Positions 25,043 to 33,210 of a stretch of DNA of 49,265 nucleotides are shown one piece after another. The stretch is from Stenotrophomonas panacihumi. GTDB lineage: Bacteria; Pseudomonadota; Gammaproteobacteria; Xanthomonadales; Xanthomonadaceae. Numbering within the stretch: position 1 is the first letter of the stretch; each line of letters begins with the position of its first letter. The notes under the pieces are model-generated. The model saw only the letters and a list, made by a program, of their open reading frames with translations, did no database searches and was not told the origin of the DNA. The stretch spans positions 1-49,265 of the forward strand of contig NZ_LLXU01000079.1 in assembly GCF_001431645.1 (NCBI RefSeq). Direction: 5' to 3'. Position numbers and translations under genes: made by a program.

Positions 25043-25081
25043 GATGTGTTCTCCTGGCTAGGGGTTCGGGGATGCGGGCCG

Positions 25082-27790
25082 TCAGCAGGAGCTGGCAGCC
25101 AGGCGGAGCAGGCGATGCTGGTGTTCCCACGCACTGCGTTCGGCACTTTCGACAAGCTGGTGTGCCCATTCGGCATCTGCATGCCGCCACCCGGGCAGCA
25201 GGGCGTGGCTTTCGACACCGGCCTCCCAGGCCGCGGCGCTCAGGCGCGCGGCCTGGGCGACATCCCGGCCAGCCAGCGCGGCGGTGGCCAGCAGGCGCAG
25301 GGTGTCGGCCGACGGCGGCACGTCCGCCTGCGCCAGCCACTGGGCCACGAGGGCGATCTGCTGCGCGCGCGTGGGCACGGGCTGGTGCTGCTGCCAGCCC
25401 AGCAATGCGGCCAGCAACACGCGGAATCCCGCGACACGGGTCTGCGGCAGGTCGGTGGCGGTAGTGGCGTGGCGCGCGGCGAGGTCGAAGTACGCCGACG
25501 CATCGCGACCTTCGCGGGCCTGTGCGAGCGCGACTTCGGCCTGTTCCAGAATGACCGCGGGCTGGGCAGGGAAATCCGGTTCGTCGCGCAGGCCTGCCAG
25601 CAGTGACGCTGCCTGGGCGAGCACGTCGCGTCGCGTGCTGGCGGACTCGTGCGCGGCACGCAGCCGCAGGTAGTAGGCGCGCGCGAAGGTCACCGCCTGG
25701 CGTTCTTCCGGCGCCTCGGTGGAACGCGCTTCGAGCCGCGCCAGCAGGGCATCGGCTTCGCCCAGGCGCTGGCGTGCGGCCGGCCCCTGCAACCATTGCG
25801 AGGTGTCGGCCAGCACGTGCACCCAGGCAAGCCAGGGGTCGTTGCCCTGTGCTTCGGCCAAGCGGGCGGACACGCGCTGTGAAAGCGAGCGGAAGCCGTT
25901 GCTGCGCGCCGCCGGTGAGAGCAGGTTGAGGTAACGCCGTTCCGCGCCGATCGATTCGGCCATCCAGGCATCGCGCATGGCGGGGTCTTCCGATGTGGCG
26001 TGGGCCCGCTCGGCGTGCACGGCGGCTTGGCCATGCCAACGATCACGCTCGGCGGCGGTGGCGGCGTCCAGGGCATGCAGCCACGCCGCGCGGGCGCGCT
26101 GGCGGCTCCATCCCGCGGATGCGTGTGCATCCTCCGGGCCGCGGGCGAGCACGGCGTCCAACCGCGCCAGCAACGCGGCGCGTTCGGAAGTCGTGGATGC
26201 CGCGGATTCGTGAAGCGCCTGCGCCCACTCCAGCAAGGCCGACTCGCTGGACATGCCGTGTGCAAACCCACGTTCGTAGGCTTCCACCGCCGCCGCCAGG
26301 TGCGCCTCGCGATGGGCGGGAAGGTCCACGTCGGCCTGCAGCAGGTGACAGCGACCCACCATGCGCGCCAGCGCGCCTTCGCGTGCTGGATCGATGGTCG
26401 CGGCACGCTGGAATGCCTGGGCCGCTTCGGCCGCCAGTGCAAGCGGCGCGGGCGACAGCTCCGCGAGGTTCCAGGCGCACCAGCCCGCCATCGCCCAGGC
26501 GGTGGCGGGCGCATGGTCGTCGAGCAGCGGGCGGAGTACGGCGAGCGCTTCGGCCTGTCGCCCCTGCGCGGCCAGGCGCCGGGCTTGCGCGCAGGCGTGG
26601 TCGATGTCGGTTGCGGGTACGGACGCCGCGTCGGCTTCGGCGATCAATGGCGCGGGTCCAGACGCAGGCGAGGGCGATGCTTCGATGACGCGGGTCTCCG
26701 CGCTCGCAGGCGCTTCGGGTAATGCGACGGGGCTGGCCGTGTGTTCTGAAGGAAGGCTGGAAAGGCGCGCGGCGGTGTCGACGCGCACGGTCACCGGTGG
26801 CGCCGGCGGCGACAGCAGCGAGGCGCCGCGCACGGGCCCCAGCCGGGTGGCATACCCGGGCGAAGTCATCGGGACATCGGCAGCCATGAGTGGCTTCGAA
26901 GAAGCGGGCGACGTGGGCTTCAGCGCGGGCGGGGCGGGCTCGTCATTCGCCTCGTCCCGACCCGAGGCTCCAACGGAGGCTTCCACGTCCGCGGGCGGTG
27001 AGGCGAGAGGTGCGGGCGCCAATGCTTGCGACGCGGGCGTGATCCGTCGACGAATCGTCGCGTTCGCCAGCCATGCCGGAGGTTCGAGTACTTCGTCGAC
27101 GGCGGCGACTTGGCTCTCCGCATCCCCCCTGCGGCCTGGATGCCACACCCGCAGTTCGGCGCGTCGTGCCTTGCGGCGTCGCAGCCGCCACATCCAGAGC
27201 AGCGCGAGCAGCAGGACGGCCACCCCGGCCAGCGAGCCGTAGAACGCCGAAGGATCGGAAGGTGACAGGCGGCCGATCACATCAGAAAGGGAAAAGGACA
27301 TGGCGGACGCTCCGGTCCGTTCGGGAGACAGGGGAGGTGGGGTGTGCGCGGGCAACGCGTTGTTGCTGGCAGGAGGCGCATCGGGCGGCGCAGGCGCGGC
27401 CGGCTGCAGTTCCGGGCCGATGAACGCGCCTTCGGATAACGCAGTGGATGGCGCCGCCGCGGGCATGGCGGGCGCACCGGCAAGCGAAGTCGCCACGGGC
27501 GCAACCACTGCGCGCCTGGACGTTGAGGGCGGCGTCGCAATCGCAACGTCCGCGCCGCTTGGCGACGCCCACCCCGAGGTGCGTGTGGCGCGGGGCATGT
27601 CCGCCGAACCTGCGCGCAGCCCAACGCTTACCGCATCCGGCCGCGTGGAAGGAACCGGCCCGGCGACAGGCGACGCAGGCGTCAGCGTGCGCGCAGGTGT
27701 CGTGCCGGGTGAGCGGGTGTCGGGCGAAAGCAGGCAGCCCGCGATGAGCAGGCAGATCCAGCCAGGCAGCGTGATCGCAACGAACTTCAT
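25082..27790 (-). CDS. Unidentified 902-residue single-span protein with C-terminal TPR-like helices
   Basis: I cannot assign this protein to a family. It starts with a signal-like segment ending in a possible lipobox (LIAGC, Cys19), followed by about 150 residues rich in Ala, Pro, Ser and Thr. One membrane span lies at about residues 182-201, directly followed by RLRRRKARR, which places the remainder in the cytoplasm. A second low-complexity linker reaches to about 390. The last 500 residues are alpha-helical with TPR-like repeats (AQARRLAAQGRQAEALAVLRPLL). This layout recalls FimV/HubP polar proteins but without a visible LysM domain. GGAGGG precedes the ATG, which supports the full-length start. 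A later ATG at 27301 (Met164) has a poor site. Confidence 0.7.
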   Translation of the reverse strand: MKFVAITLPGWICLLIAGCLLSPDTRSPGTTPARTLTPASPVAGPVPSTRPDAVSVGLRAGSADMPRATRTSGWASPSGADVAIATPPSTSRRAVVAPVATSLAGAPAMPAAAPSTALSEGAFIGPELQPAAPAPPDAPPASNNALPAHTPPPLSPERTGASAMSFSLSDVIGRLSPSDPSAFYGSLAGVAVLLLALLWMWRLRRRKARRAELRVWHPGRRGDAESQVAAVDEVLEPPAWLANATIRRRITPASQALAPAPLASPPADVEASVGASGRDEANDEPAPPALKPTSPASSKPLMAADVPMTSPGYATRLGPVRGASLLSPPAPPVTVRVDTAARLSSLPSEHTASPVALPEAPASAETRVIEASPSPASGPAPLIAEADAASVPATDIDHACAQARRLAAQGRQAEALAVLRPLLDDHAPATAWAMAGWCAWNLAELSPAPLALAAEAAQAFQRAATIDPAREGALARMVGRCHLLQADVDLPAHREAHLAAAVEAYERGFAHGMSSESALLEWAQALHESAASTTSERAALLARLDAVLARGPEDAHASAGWSRQRARAAWLHALDAATAAERDRWHGQAAVHAERAHATSEDPAMRDAWMAESIGAERRYLNLLSPAARSNGFRSLSQRVSARLAEAQGNDPWLAWVHVLADTSQWLQGPAARQRLGEADALLARLEARSTEAPEERQAVTFARAYYLRLRAAHESASTRRDVLAQAASLLAGLRDEPDFPAQPAVILEQAEVALAQAREGRDASAYFDLAARHATTATDLPQTRVAGFRVLLAALLGWQQHQPVPTRAQQIALVAQWLAQADVPPSADTLRLLATAALAGRDVAQAARLSAAAWEAGVESHALLPGWRHADAEWAHQLVESAERSAWEHQHRLLRLAASSC

Positions 27791-28060
27791 GTTCGTTCCC
27801 TCCGCGTCGCGTCACGAAAGGCGCGACGCGCGGAATGGATCAACCGACAGGGTAGAACGCAGCGCGACCTTTTCCGGGGGGCGGTGCGGCAACGGAATGC
27901 GCGTGACATTAGCGCATCCGTTGCGCTCGTGGATGCGCGAGTTGGCGGTTGTGCGGATTCATGATCCGCGCATCGTAGGCAGGCCGATCTGAAAGGCCGC
28001 CTTCGCCTCCGGATGACGTTTGACTCTTCTAATTGCCCTCGTGAACAGGGGGCAATCCGG
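27791..28060. other. Intergenic region with three inverted repeats, no gene seen
   Basis: This lies between the start of the 902-residue protein gene and the tRNA terminator. I see no credible gene. It contains GCGCATCC / GGATGCGC (27912-27919 and 27931-27938), GCGGAT / ATCCGC around TCATG (27953-27969), and ATTGCCC / GGGCAAT just before the tRNA terminator (about 28032-28055). The first two are placed where an operator for the downstream gene could lie. No convincing -35/-10 pair was found. Confidence 0.55.
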
Positions 28061-28093
28061 AAAAAAACAAAGCCCGGCGCTAGGCCGGGCTTT
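28061..28093 (-). terminator. Intrinsic terminator of the second tRNA pair
   Basis: Read on the minus strand, AAAGCCCGGC (28084-28093) and GCCGGGCTTT (28069-28078) form a perfect 10-bp stem with a five-base loop. A run of seven T (28061-28067) follows one base later. It lies eight bases past the tRNA-Glu 3' end. Confidence 0.95.
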
Positions 28094-28100
28094 GAAGAAG

Positions 28101-28176
28101 TGGCGTCCCCACGGGGATTCGAACCCCGGTCGCTACCGTGAAAGGGTAATGTCCTAGGCCTCTAGACGATGGGGAC
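28101..28176 (-). tRNA. tRNA-Glu (anticodon TTC), copy 2
   Basis: A 76-base gene starting GTCCCCATCGTCTAGAGGCC on the minus strand and ending with encoded CCA. The acceptor stem GTCCCCA/TGGGGAC, the anticodon loop CTTTCAC and the GGTTCGAATCC T-arm are all intact. It is identical to the copy at 28456-28531. Confidence 0.98.
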
Positions 28177-28219
28177 GCTGTGAAACTTGTGCTGACGGAC
28201 AGGCCTGGTGTCCGAAAGT

Positions 28220-28295
<76 letters not shown>

Positions 28296-28314
28296 ACGAT
28301 GCTGCGAGCCGCCT

Positions 28315-28343
28315 ATCATAGCGGCCCCGGAGACGCTTGGGAA
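28315..28343 (-). promoter_or_regulatory. Promoter of the second tRNA pair
   Basis: On the minus strand TTCCCA (28338-28343), a 17-base spacer and TATGAT (28315-28320) precede tRNA-Ala copy 2. The discriminator AGGCGG is GC-rich, as is common for stable-RNA promoters under stringent control. Confidence 0.7.
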
Positions 28344-28400
28344 GGGGGTGGTGAAACTCCCGCTTCGAACCCTCCGGCCGCCCGGGCTGATCCGGTGGAC

Positions 28401-28417
28401 GGAGCCAAGGCTCCTAC
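28401..28417 (-). repeat. REP-like GTAG-headed palindrome
   Basis: Read on the minus strand, the tetranucleotide GTAG is followed by the perfect stem GGAGCC-TT-GGCTCC (the G of GTAG begins the stem). GTAG-headed palindromes are the form of REP elements mobilised by RAYT transposases in Stenotrophomonas and Pseudomonas. It abuts the T-tract of the first tRNA pair's terminator. No partner copy or RAYT gene is in the window. Confidence 0.6.
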
Positions 28418-28449
28418 AAAAAGCAAAACCCGGCGCGAGGCCGGGTTTT
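28418..28449 (-). terminator. Intrinsic terminator of the first tRNA pair
   Basis: AAAACCCGGC (28440-28449) and GCCGGGTTTT (28425-28434) form a 10-bp stem with a five-base loop, followed by GC and five T on the minus strand. It is a diverged version of the terminator at 28061-28093. Confidence 0.93.
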
Positions 28450-28455
28450 GGCAGA

Positions 28456-28531
28456 TGGCGTCCCCACGGGGATTCGAACCCCGGTCGCTACCGTGAAAGG
28501 GTAATGTCCTAGGCCTCTAGACGATGGGGAC
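28456..28531 (-). tRNA. tRNA-Glu (anticodon TTC), copy 1
   Basis: Identical over all 76 bases to the tRNA-Glu at 28101-28176, including the encoded CCA. It follows tRNA-Ala copy 1 after 43 bases. Confidence 0.98.
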
Positions 28532-28574
28532 GTTTTGTTTCTTTCGCGATCCGGACAGGCCTGGTGTCCGAAGT

Positions 28575-28650
<76 letters not shown>

Positions 28651-28668
28651 ACGTCGCTGAGGAGAGAA

Positions 28669-28706
28669 ATCATATCTGCGGGTTCATGCGTTCGCAAGTT
28701 TTTTTT
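28669..28706 (-). promoter_or_regulatory. Strong sigma-70 promoter of the first tRNA pair with an A-tract
   Basis: On the minus strand a run of eight A (28699-28706) sits directly upstream of TTGCGA (28692-28697). It is followed by a 17-base spacer and TATGAT (28669-28674). The A-tract is in the position of an UP element, as expected for a strong stable-RNA promoter. Confidence 0.85.
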
Positions 28707-28723
28707 CACTTCGATGAAGCCGT

Positions 28724-28767
28724 GCATCGCGACGCGGACATGCGGTGCGTTGTCCACGTCGCGATGC
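28724..28767. repeat. Extended hairpin just after the GH30 gene
   Basis: Eleven perfect pairs (GCATCGCGACG 28724-28734 with CGTCGCGATGC 28757-28767) continue after one mismatch into five more (GGACA with TGTCC). It begins six bases past the glycosidase stop codon. No T-run follows on the minus strand, so it may protect the mRNA 3' end rather than act as a classic terminator. Confidence 0.75.
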
Positions 28768-28772
28768 GTCGA

Positions 28773-30212
28773 TCAATGCACCAGCGTCTGGATCGCGTGC
28801 GCCGGAATCTCCACCTGCGCCGACTCGGTGCCCACGTAGAAGTTGTAGGTGATCGCCTTGTCGGTGGGGTTCATCACGATGGTGGCGAGCTTGCCATCCT
28901 GGTTGACGAAGCCGGTGGCGAGCAGGTTGCTGCGGCTGCTGGCCACGCTCACGCGACGCGCTTCGGGGCGCACGAAGCGCGAGAAGTGGCCGATGACGTA
29001 ATAGCTCGGCGTGTAGATCAGCTCGCCGGTGCGGGTGTCGGCATGGATCGGCGCGAAGCACCAGTTGCCGACGTGGTTCGGGCCACCCTTTTCATCGAGC
29101 AGGATGTTCCAGTCGGTCCAGCCGACCACGCCGTTGTTGAAGTCGTTGATCATGCTCTGGCCGTAGCGCTCGCCGTTGGCCCAGTCCTGCAGGCGCGCCG
29201 GGTCGTACTTCTCCACGGACGCTTCGGTCAGCAGGATCGGCTTGTCGGCCCAGGCCTCGTGCACCTTGCCGACGTTGTCGAACATCGGGTTGAAGCCGGC
29301 CCAGGTTTCATACCAGTGGAAGCCCATGCCCCAGGCGTACTTGGCCGCTTCCGGGTCGCCGAAGATCACCTGCGCGCGGTAGTTCATCATGTCGCGGTTG
29401 TGGTCCCACACGATGATCTTCTTGTCGCCGTAGCCGGCCTTGGCCATCACCGGGCCGAGGTGGTCCTTGAGGAAGTCGCGCTCCTGCTCGGCGGTGTAGA
29501 TCATCGACTCCCACTTCTGCACGGCCATCGGCTCGTTCTGCAGGCTGATGCCCCAGATCGGGATGCCCTCGGCCTCGTAGGCCTTGATGAACTTGGTGTA
29601 GTAGGTCGCCCAGGCGTCGGCGTACTGAGGCAGCAGCGAGCCGCCGCGCAGCATGTTGTTGTTGGTCTTCATGAAGGCCGGCGCGCTCCACGGGCTGACG
29701 AACATCGTCAGCTGGCCGCCGGCCGCGGCAATGGCCTGCTTGATCAGCGGAATGCGGAACTGGCGGTCGTGGTCGATGCTGAAGGTCTTCAGCGCCTTGT
29801 CGCCTTCCTTGATGTAGGTGTAGCTGGCCGAGCTGAAGTCCGAGCTGTGGATGGTGGTGCGCGCCAGCGTGTAGCCGATGCCCTGGTTCGGGTCGTAGTA
29901 GGCCTTGAGGAACTCGGCCTGCTTCTCCTTGGAGAGCTTGGCGAACACCTCGGCGCTGGAATCGGTGATCGCCCCGCCGATGCCCATCACGGTCTGGAAG
30001 CGCTTGGCCGGGTCGACGAACACCGAGTTCTCGACTTCCGTCAGCGCGTGGCCCGGCTTGAGCTGCACGTCCTGGCCGCGGGCCAGGCGCTGGTCGGTGC
30101 CGGCGGCGGAGGTGAACACCTGTACCGAGGCGGCGCCGGCCGGCGCGGCCTGTGCCGAGGCCGACAACGAGGTGCCCAGCAACAGGGCGGACAACAGGGC
30201 GGTGTGCTTCAT
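28773..30212 (-). CDS. Secreted glycoside hydrolase family 30 (glucosylceramidase-like)
   Basis: A 479-residue secreted retaining beta-glycosidase. The signal peptide ends at ASAQA near residue 22. The (beta/alpha)8 catalytic domain has the GH30 opening GIGGAITDSSAEVF and the substrate-site FVSPWSAPAFMK. The acid/base Glu227 is in SLQNEP and the nucleophile Glu330 is in LLTEAS. A small beta domain closes the protein. It most resembles GH30 glucosylceramidase/beta-1,6-glucanase types; the substrate cannot be settled by eye. The start at 30212 is chosen because a perfect AAGGAGAGG site precedes it and the signal peptide begins there; the open frame extends 20 residues further upstream without support. 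Confidence 0.92.
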   Translation of the reverse strand: MKHTALLSALLLGTSLSASAQAAPAGAASVQVFTSAAGTDQRLARGQDVQLKPGHALTEVENSVFVDPAKRFQTVMGIGGAITDSSAEVFAKLSKEKQAEFLKAYYDPNQGIGYTLARTTIHSSDFSSASYTYIKEGDKALKTFSIDHDRQFRIPLIKQAIAAAGGQLTMFVSPWSAPAFMKTNNNMLRGGSLLPQYADAWATYYTKFIKAYEAEGIPIWGISLQNEPMAVQKWESMIYTAEQERDFLKDHLGPVMAKAGYGDKKIIVWDHNRDMMNYRAQVIFGDPEAAKYAWGMGFHWYETWAGFNPMFDNVGKVHEAWADKPILLTEASVEKYDPARLQDWANGERYGQSMINDFNNGVVGWTDWNILLDEKGGPNHVGNWCFAPIHADTRTGELIYTPSYYVIGHFSRFVRPEARRVSVASSRSNLLATGFVNQDGKLATIVMNPTDKAITYNFYVGTESAQVEIPAHAIQTLVH

Positions 30213-30247
30213 GGGGTCGAAACCTCTCCTTGCGGGGCGCGTCACCC

Positions 30248-30270
30248 GCGCCGGCACGGCCTGCCGGCGC
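30248..30270. repeat. Perfect hairpin in the GH30 leader
   Basis: GCGCCGGCA and TGCCGGCGC form nine pairs around CGGCC, 36 bases before the GH30 start. The core CCGGCACGGCCTGCCGG recurs at 40402-40418. Confidence 0.75.
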
Positions 30271-30322
30271 ATTCATCGCGCATGGGAAGCGGGTTGTTTA
30301 ACGGCTGGGGGCGATGAAGTCT

Positions 30323-30337
30323 TGCCGCATTGCGGCA
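30323..30337. promoter_or_regulatory. Palindrome between the divergent GH30 and antiporter genes
   Basis: TGCCGCA-T-TGCGGCA is a perfect 7+1+7 palindrome in the roughly 230-base space between the two divergent genes. It could be an operator serving one or both. No regulator gene is adjacent. Confidence 0.5.
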
Positions 30338-30441
30338 TGACATCCCGGCCCGGGCATGGGTCATGACAGCGCTTGGCATCGCCGGCCCGGTATACCTTAC
30401 GATCCGTCACCGCCACACCCGCCCGACACCGCCCGGATTCC

Positions 30442-31668
30442 ATGCCCACCCTCGTCTCCCTGTTGCTGGATGCAGCGATCTTCATTGGCCTGGCCTGGGC
30501 CGTCTGGCGGCTGTGCGGGCGGACGTTCCCGTTCGCGATCGTGCCGATCGCCCTCGGCCTGGCCATTGCCGGCTTCGGCGGGCTTCCGGCCGGGTGGGGC
30601 GTGCCGTCGGCGAGCGGGCAGACGATTGGCTGGGTCGGCGTGCTGCTGCTGGCCTTCACCGCCGGCCTGGAGACCCGTCATGCGATGAGCGAACGGCCCT
30701 CCACGGTGGAGCAGGGCGCCACCGCGCGACGCGTGATCATCTCGGCCGGCGTGGCGATGCTGCTGCCGTTCGTGGCTGGCGCGCTGCTGGCCTATTTCGT
30801 GCTCGACGGCGTCGCGCAATGGTCCGCCGGCACGGCGCACCCGGTACTCGGCGCGTTGGCGGTGGGCTTGTGCGTGGCGGTGAGCGCGCTGCCGGTGCTG
30901 ATCGGCATCGTGCGCGAACTGGCGCCCGCGCATCGGCCATACGGGCGCATCGCGGTGCGCATCGCGGTGATCGACGACGCCGCGTTGTGGATCGGCCTGA
31001 CCGTGCTGCTGTTGCTGGCGCAGCGTGGCGCGGGCTGGAATTTCTCGATGTGGCATGCCGTGGCGCTGTGCGTGCCGGTGCTGCTGCTGGCGCTCGGGCG
31101 AGCCCTGCGTGACTGGACGCCGCCGGCGTGGGCGTTGCTGTTCCTGCTGCCGGCCTACCTCGCGGTGGGTGCATGGGCCAGCACGCAGCTGGGCCTGCAC
31201 GAACTGCTGGGCGCGTACTTCGCCGGCACCGCGGTGCCGGTGGCGTGGTTGCGCCGCGTGCCGATCGAACGCCTCGGCCAGCTGGCACTGATGGTGCTGG
31301 CGCCGATGTTCTTCGGCCACAGCGGCCTGAAGGTGCAGGGCGATGCATTGAACTGGAGCACGCTGCAGGTCGCGCTGCTGGTGCTGGGCGTGTCGGTGCT
31401 GGCCAAGCTGCTGGCGGTGGTGCTGTACCCGCCGATGCGCCAGGGCAGCCGGCAGGAGACGCTGGCGATCGGCGTGCTGCTGCAGTGCAAGGGGCTGATG
31501 GAGATCGTCGCGGCGACCATCCTGCGCGATGCGGGTTTGATCTCCGAATTCGCCTTCGCCGTGCTGACGACGCTGGCGATCGTCTCCACGCTGTTGACCG
31601 GCCCGCTGTTCCGCTGGCTCATGCGTGGCCACGCGGCCACGCGCGAAGCGGGCGCTGCGGTGCACTGA
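30442..31668 (+). CDS. Monovalent cation:proton antiporter (CPA2-like)
   Basis: A 408-residue membrane protein with about 12 hydrophobic segments. Typical segments are LLAFTAGLETR, AVSALPVLIGIVREL and the paired acidic residues in IAVIDDAALW, the ion-binding site of CPA2 exchangers. It lacks the Rossmann-type regulatory domain found at the C-terminus of KefB/KefC, so it is the short form. It probably exchanges Na+ or K+ for protons and helps pH or salt balance. The ATG at 30442 fits the first membrane span. It is divergent from GH30 and followed after 99 bases by the amino-acid antiporters. Confidence 0.88.
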   Translation: MPTLVSLLLDAAIFIGLAWAVWRLCGRTFPFAIVPIALGLAIAGFGGLPAGWGVPSASGQTIGWVGVLLLAFTAGLETRHAMSERPSTVEQGATARRVIISAGVAMLLPFVAGALLAYFVLDGVAQWSAGTAHPVLGALAVGLCVAVSALPVLIGIVRELAPAHRPYGRIAVRIAVIDDAALWIGLTVLLLLAQRGAGWNFSMWHAVALCVPVLLLALGRALRDWTPPAWALLFLLPAYLAVGAWASTQLGLHELLGAYFAGTAVPVAWLRRVPIERLGQLALMVLAPMFFGHSGLKVQGDALNWSTLQVALLVLGVSVLAKLLAVVLYPPMRQGSRQETLAIGVLLQCKGLMEIVAATILRDAGLISEFAFAVLTTLAIVSTLLTGPLFRWLMRGHAATREAGAAVH

Positions 31669-31700
31669 TCGTCCGGACGCCTCGGCGGCCGTCAAAGGAT

Positions 31701-31718
31701 CGTCACGCTGCTGTGACG
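31701..31718 (+). repeat. Hairpin between the cation antiporter and the first amino-acid antiporter
   Basis: CGTCAC and GTGACG flank GCTGCT, giving a six-pair palindrome 50 bases before the next start. It may be an operator or leader hairpin. No T-run follows. Confidence 0.5.
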
Positions 31719-31767
31719 GCATCGCCCATCATCCTGAACCGTCCGCAACGGCCAGGGAGCACCGACC

Positions 31768-33192
31768 ATGTCGTCGAACGTGCAAACGATGTCGCGTACG
31801 CAGCTCACCGCGATGGTGGTGGGCGGCATGATCGGAGCCGGCATCTTCTCGCTGCCGCGCACGTTCGCCGGCGCCACCGGCCCGTTCGGCGCCATCATCG
31901 CCTGGCTGATCGCCGGCACCGGCATGTACATGCTGGCGCGGGTGTTCCAGTTCCTGGCCGAACGCAAGCCACAGCTCGACGCGGGCGTGTTCGCCTACGC
32001 CAAGGAAGGATTCGGTGACTACGCCGGCTTCCTGTCCGCCTTCGGCTACTGGATCGGCAGCTGCATCGGCAACGTCTCCTACTGGGTACTGATCAAGTCC
32101 ACGCTGGGCGCGTTCTTTCCCGTCTTCGGCGATGGCAACACCGTGGTGGCCATCGCGGTGGCCTCGGTCGGCATCTGGCTGTTCCACTTCATGATCCTGC
32201 GCGGCGTGCAGCAGGCCGCGGCGATCAACAAGATCGTCACCATCGCCAAGGTCATCCCGATCCTGGTGTTCCTGGTCATCGTCGCGTTCGCGTTCAAGAT
32301 GGACGTGTTCCGCTTCAACTTCTACGGCGGCGACCTGACCAACGGCGTCTTCGAACAGGTCAAGGCGACCATGCTGGTCACCGTGTTCGTGTTCCTCGGC
32401 ATCGAAGGCGCCAGCGTGTATTCGCGCTATGCCCGCGAGCGCAAGGACGTCGGCTTCGCCACGATCAGCGGCTTCCTCATCGTCACCACGCTGATGGTGC
32501 TGGTGACGCTGCTGCCGTACGCGGTGCTGCCGCGCGCGGACATCGCCGGCATGCGGCAGCCTTCGATGGCGGCGCTGCTGGAAGCGGTGGTGGGCCATTG
32601 GGGCGCGATCTTCGTCAGCATCGGCCTGCTGGTCTCGGTGCTGGGCGCCTACCTGACCTGGTCACTGATCTGCGCCGAAGTGCTGTTCGCCGCCGCCCGC
32701 ACCGGCGACATGCCGAAGGTATTCGCGCGCGAGAACGCCAACGGCGTGCCCTCGGCGGCGTTGTGGGCGACCAACATCGTGATCCAGCTCATCGTCATCA
32801 GCACCTACTGGTCGCGCGATGCGTTCTCGCTGATGCTCAACCTCACCAGCGCGATGTCGCTGATCCCGTTCCTGCTGGTGGCGGCCTACGGCTGGCAGAT
32901 CACCCGCCGCGCCGAGGGCTACGATGCCGCCACCTCCGCGCGCAACCGCGACCTGGTGCTGGCGATCCTCGCCACGATCTACACGGTGTTCCTGCTCTAC
33001 GCGGGCGGGGTGAAATTCATCGTGCTCTCGGCGGTGCTCTACGCGCCGGGCAGCCTGCTTTACTTCTGGGCGCGCCGCGAGCAGAACGCGCCGGTCTTCA
33101 CCAAGGCCTCCGACGGCGTGGTGCTCGGGCTGGCGACGATCGGCCTGCTCGTCGGCATCTGGTGGATCGCCACCGGCTACATCGAGATCTGA
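31768..33192 (+). CDS. Basic amino acid antiporter (ArcD/APA family), paralogue 1
   Basis: A 474-residue APC-superfamily carrier with about 12 spans. The first helix has the substrate-binding GGMIGAGIFSLP, and the sixth the FLGIEGASVYSRYAR segment typical of ArcD/LysI/YdgI-type antiporters that swap arginine or lysine for ornithine, cadaverine or similar products. A GGGAG site precedes the start. The next gene is a close paralogue 18 bases downstream. Arginine deiminase, a natural partner, is encoded about 6 kb further on the same strand. Substrate is inferred from family and neighbours. Confidence 0.88.
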   Translation: MSSNVQTMSRTQLTAMVVGGMIGAGIFSLPRTFAGATGPFGAIIAWLIAGTGMYMLARVFQFLAERKPQLDAGVFAYAKEGFGDYAGFLSAFGYWIGSCIGNVSYWVLIKSTLGAFFPVFGDGNTVVAIAVASVGIWLFHFMILRGVQQAAAINKIVTIAKVIPILVFLVIVAFAFKMDVFRFNFYGGDLTNGVFEQVKATMLVTVFVFLGIEGASVYSRYARERKDVGFATISGFLIVTTLMVLVTLLPYAVLPRADIAGMRQPSMAALLEAVVGHWGAIFVSIGLLVSVLGAYLTWSLICAEVLFAAARTGDMPKVFARENANGVPSAALWATNIVIQLIVISTYWSRDAFSLMLNLTSAMSLIPFLLVAAYGWQITRRAEGYDAATSARNRDLVLAILATIYTVFLLYAGGVKFIVLSAVLYAPGSLLYFWARREQNAPVFTKASDGVVLGLATIGLLVGIWWIATGYIEI

Positions 33193-33210
33193 GCCGGGCG
33201 ACGCGCGCCC

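Noticed and set aside
25082..27790. Start of the 902-residue protein at Met164 (27301)
   Set aside because: The upstream ATG has a GGAGGG binding site at proper distance and gives a signal-like N-terminus, while Met164 has a poor site.
28698..28708. T-run read as a plus-strand terminator
   Set aside because: Only a four-pair stem precedes it and no plus-strand gene lies upstream. It is better explained as the A-tract of the minus-strand tRNA promoter.
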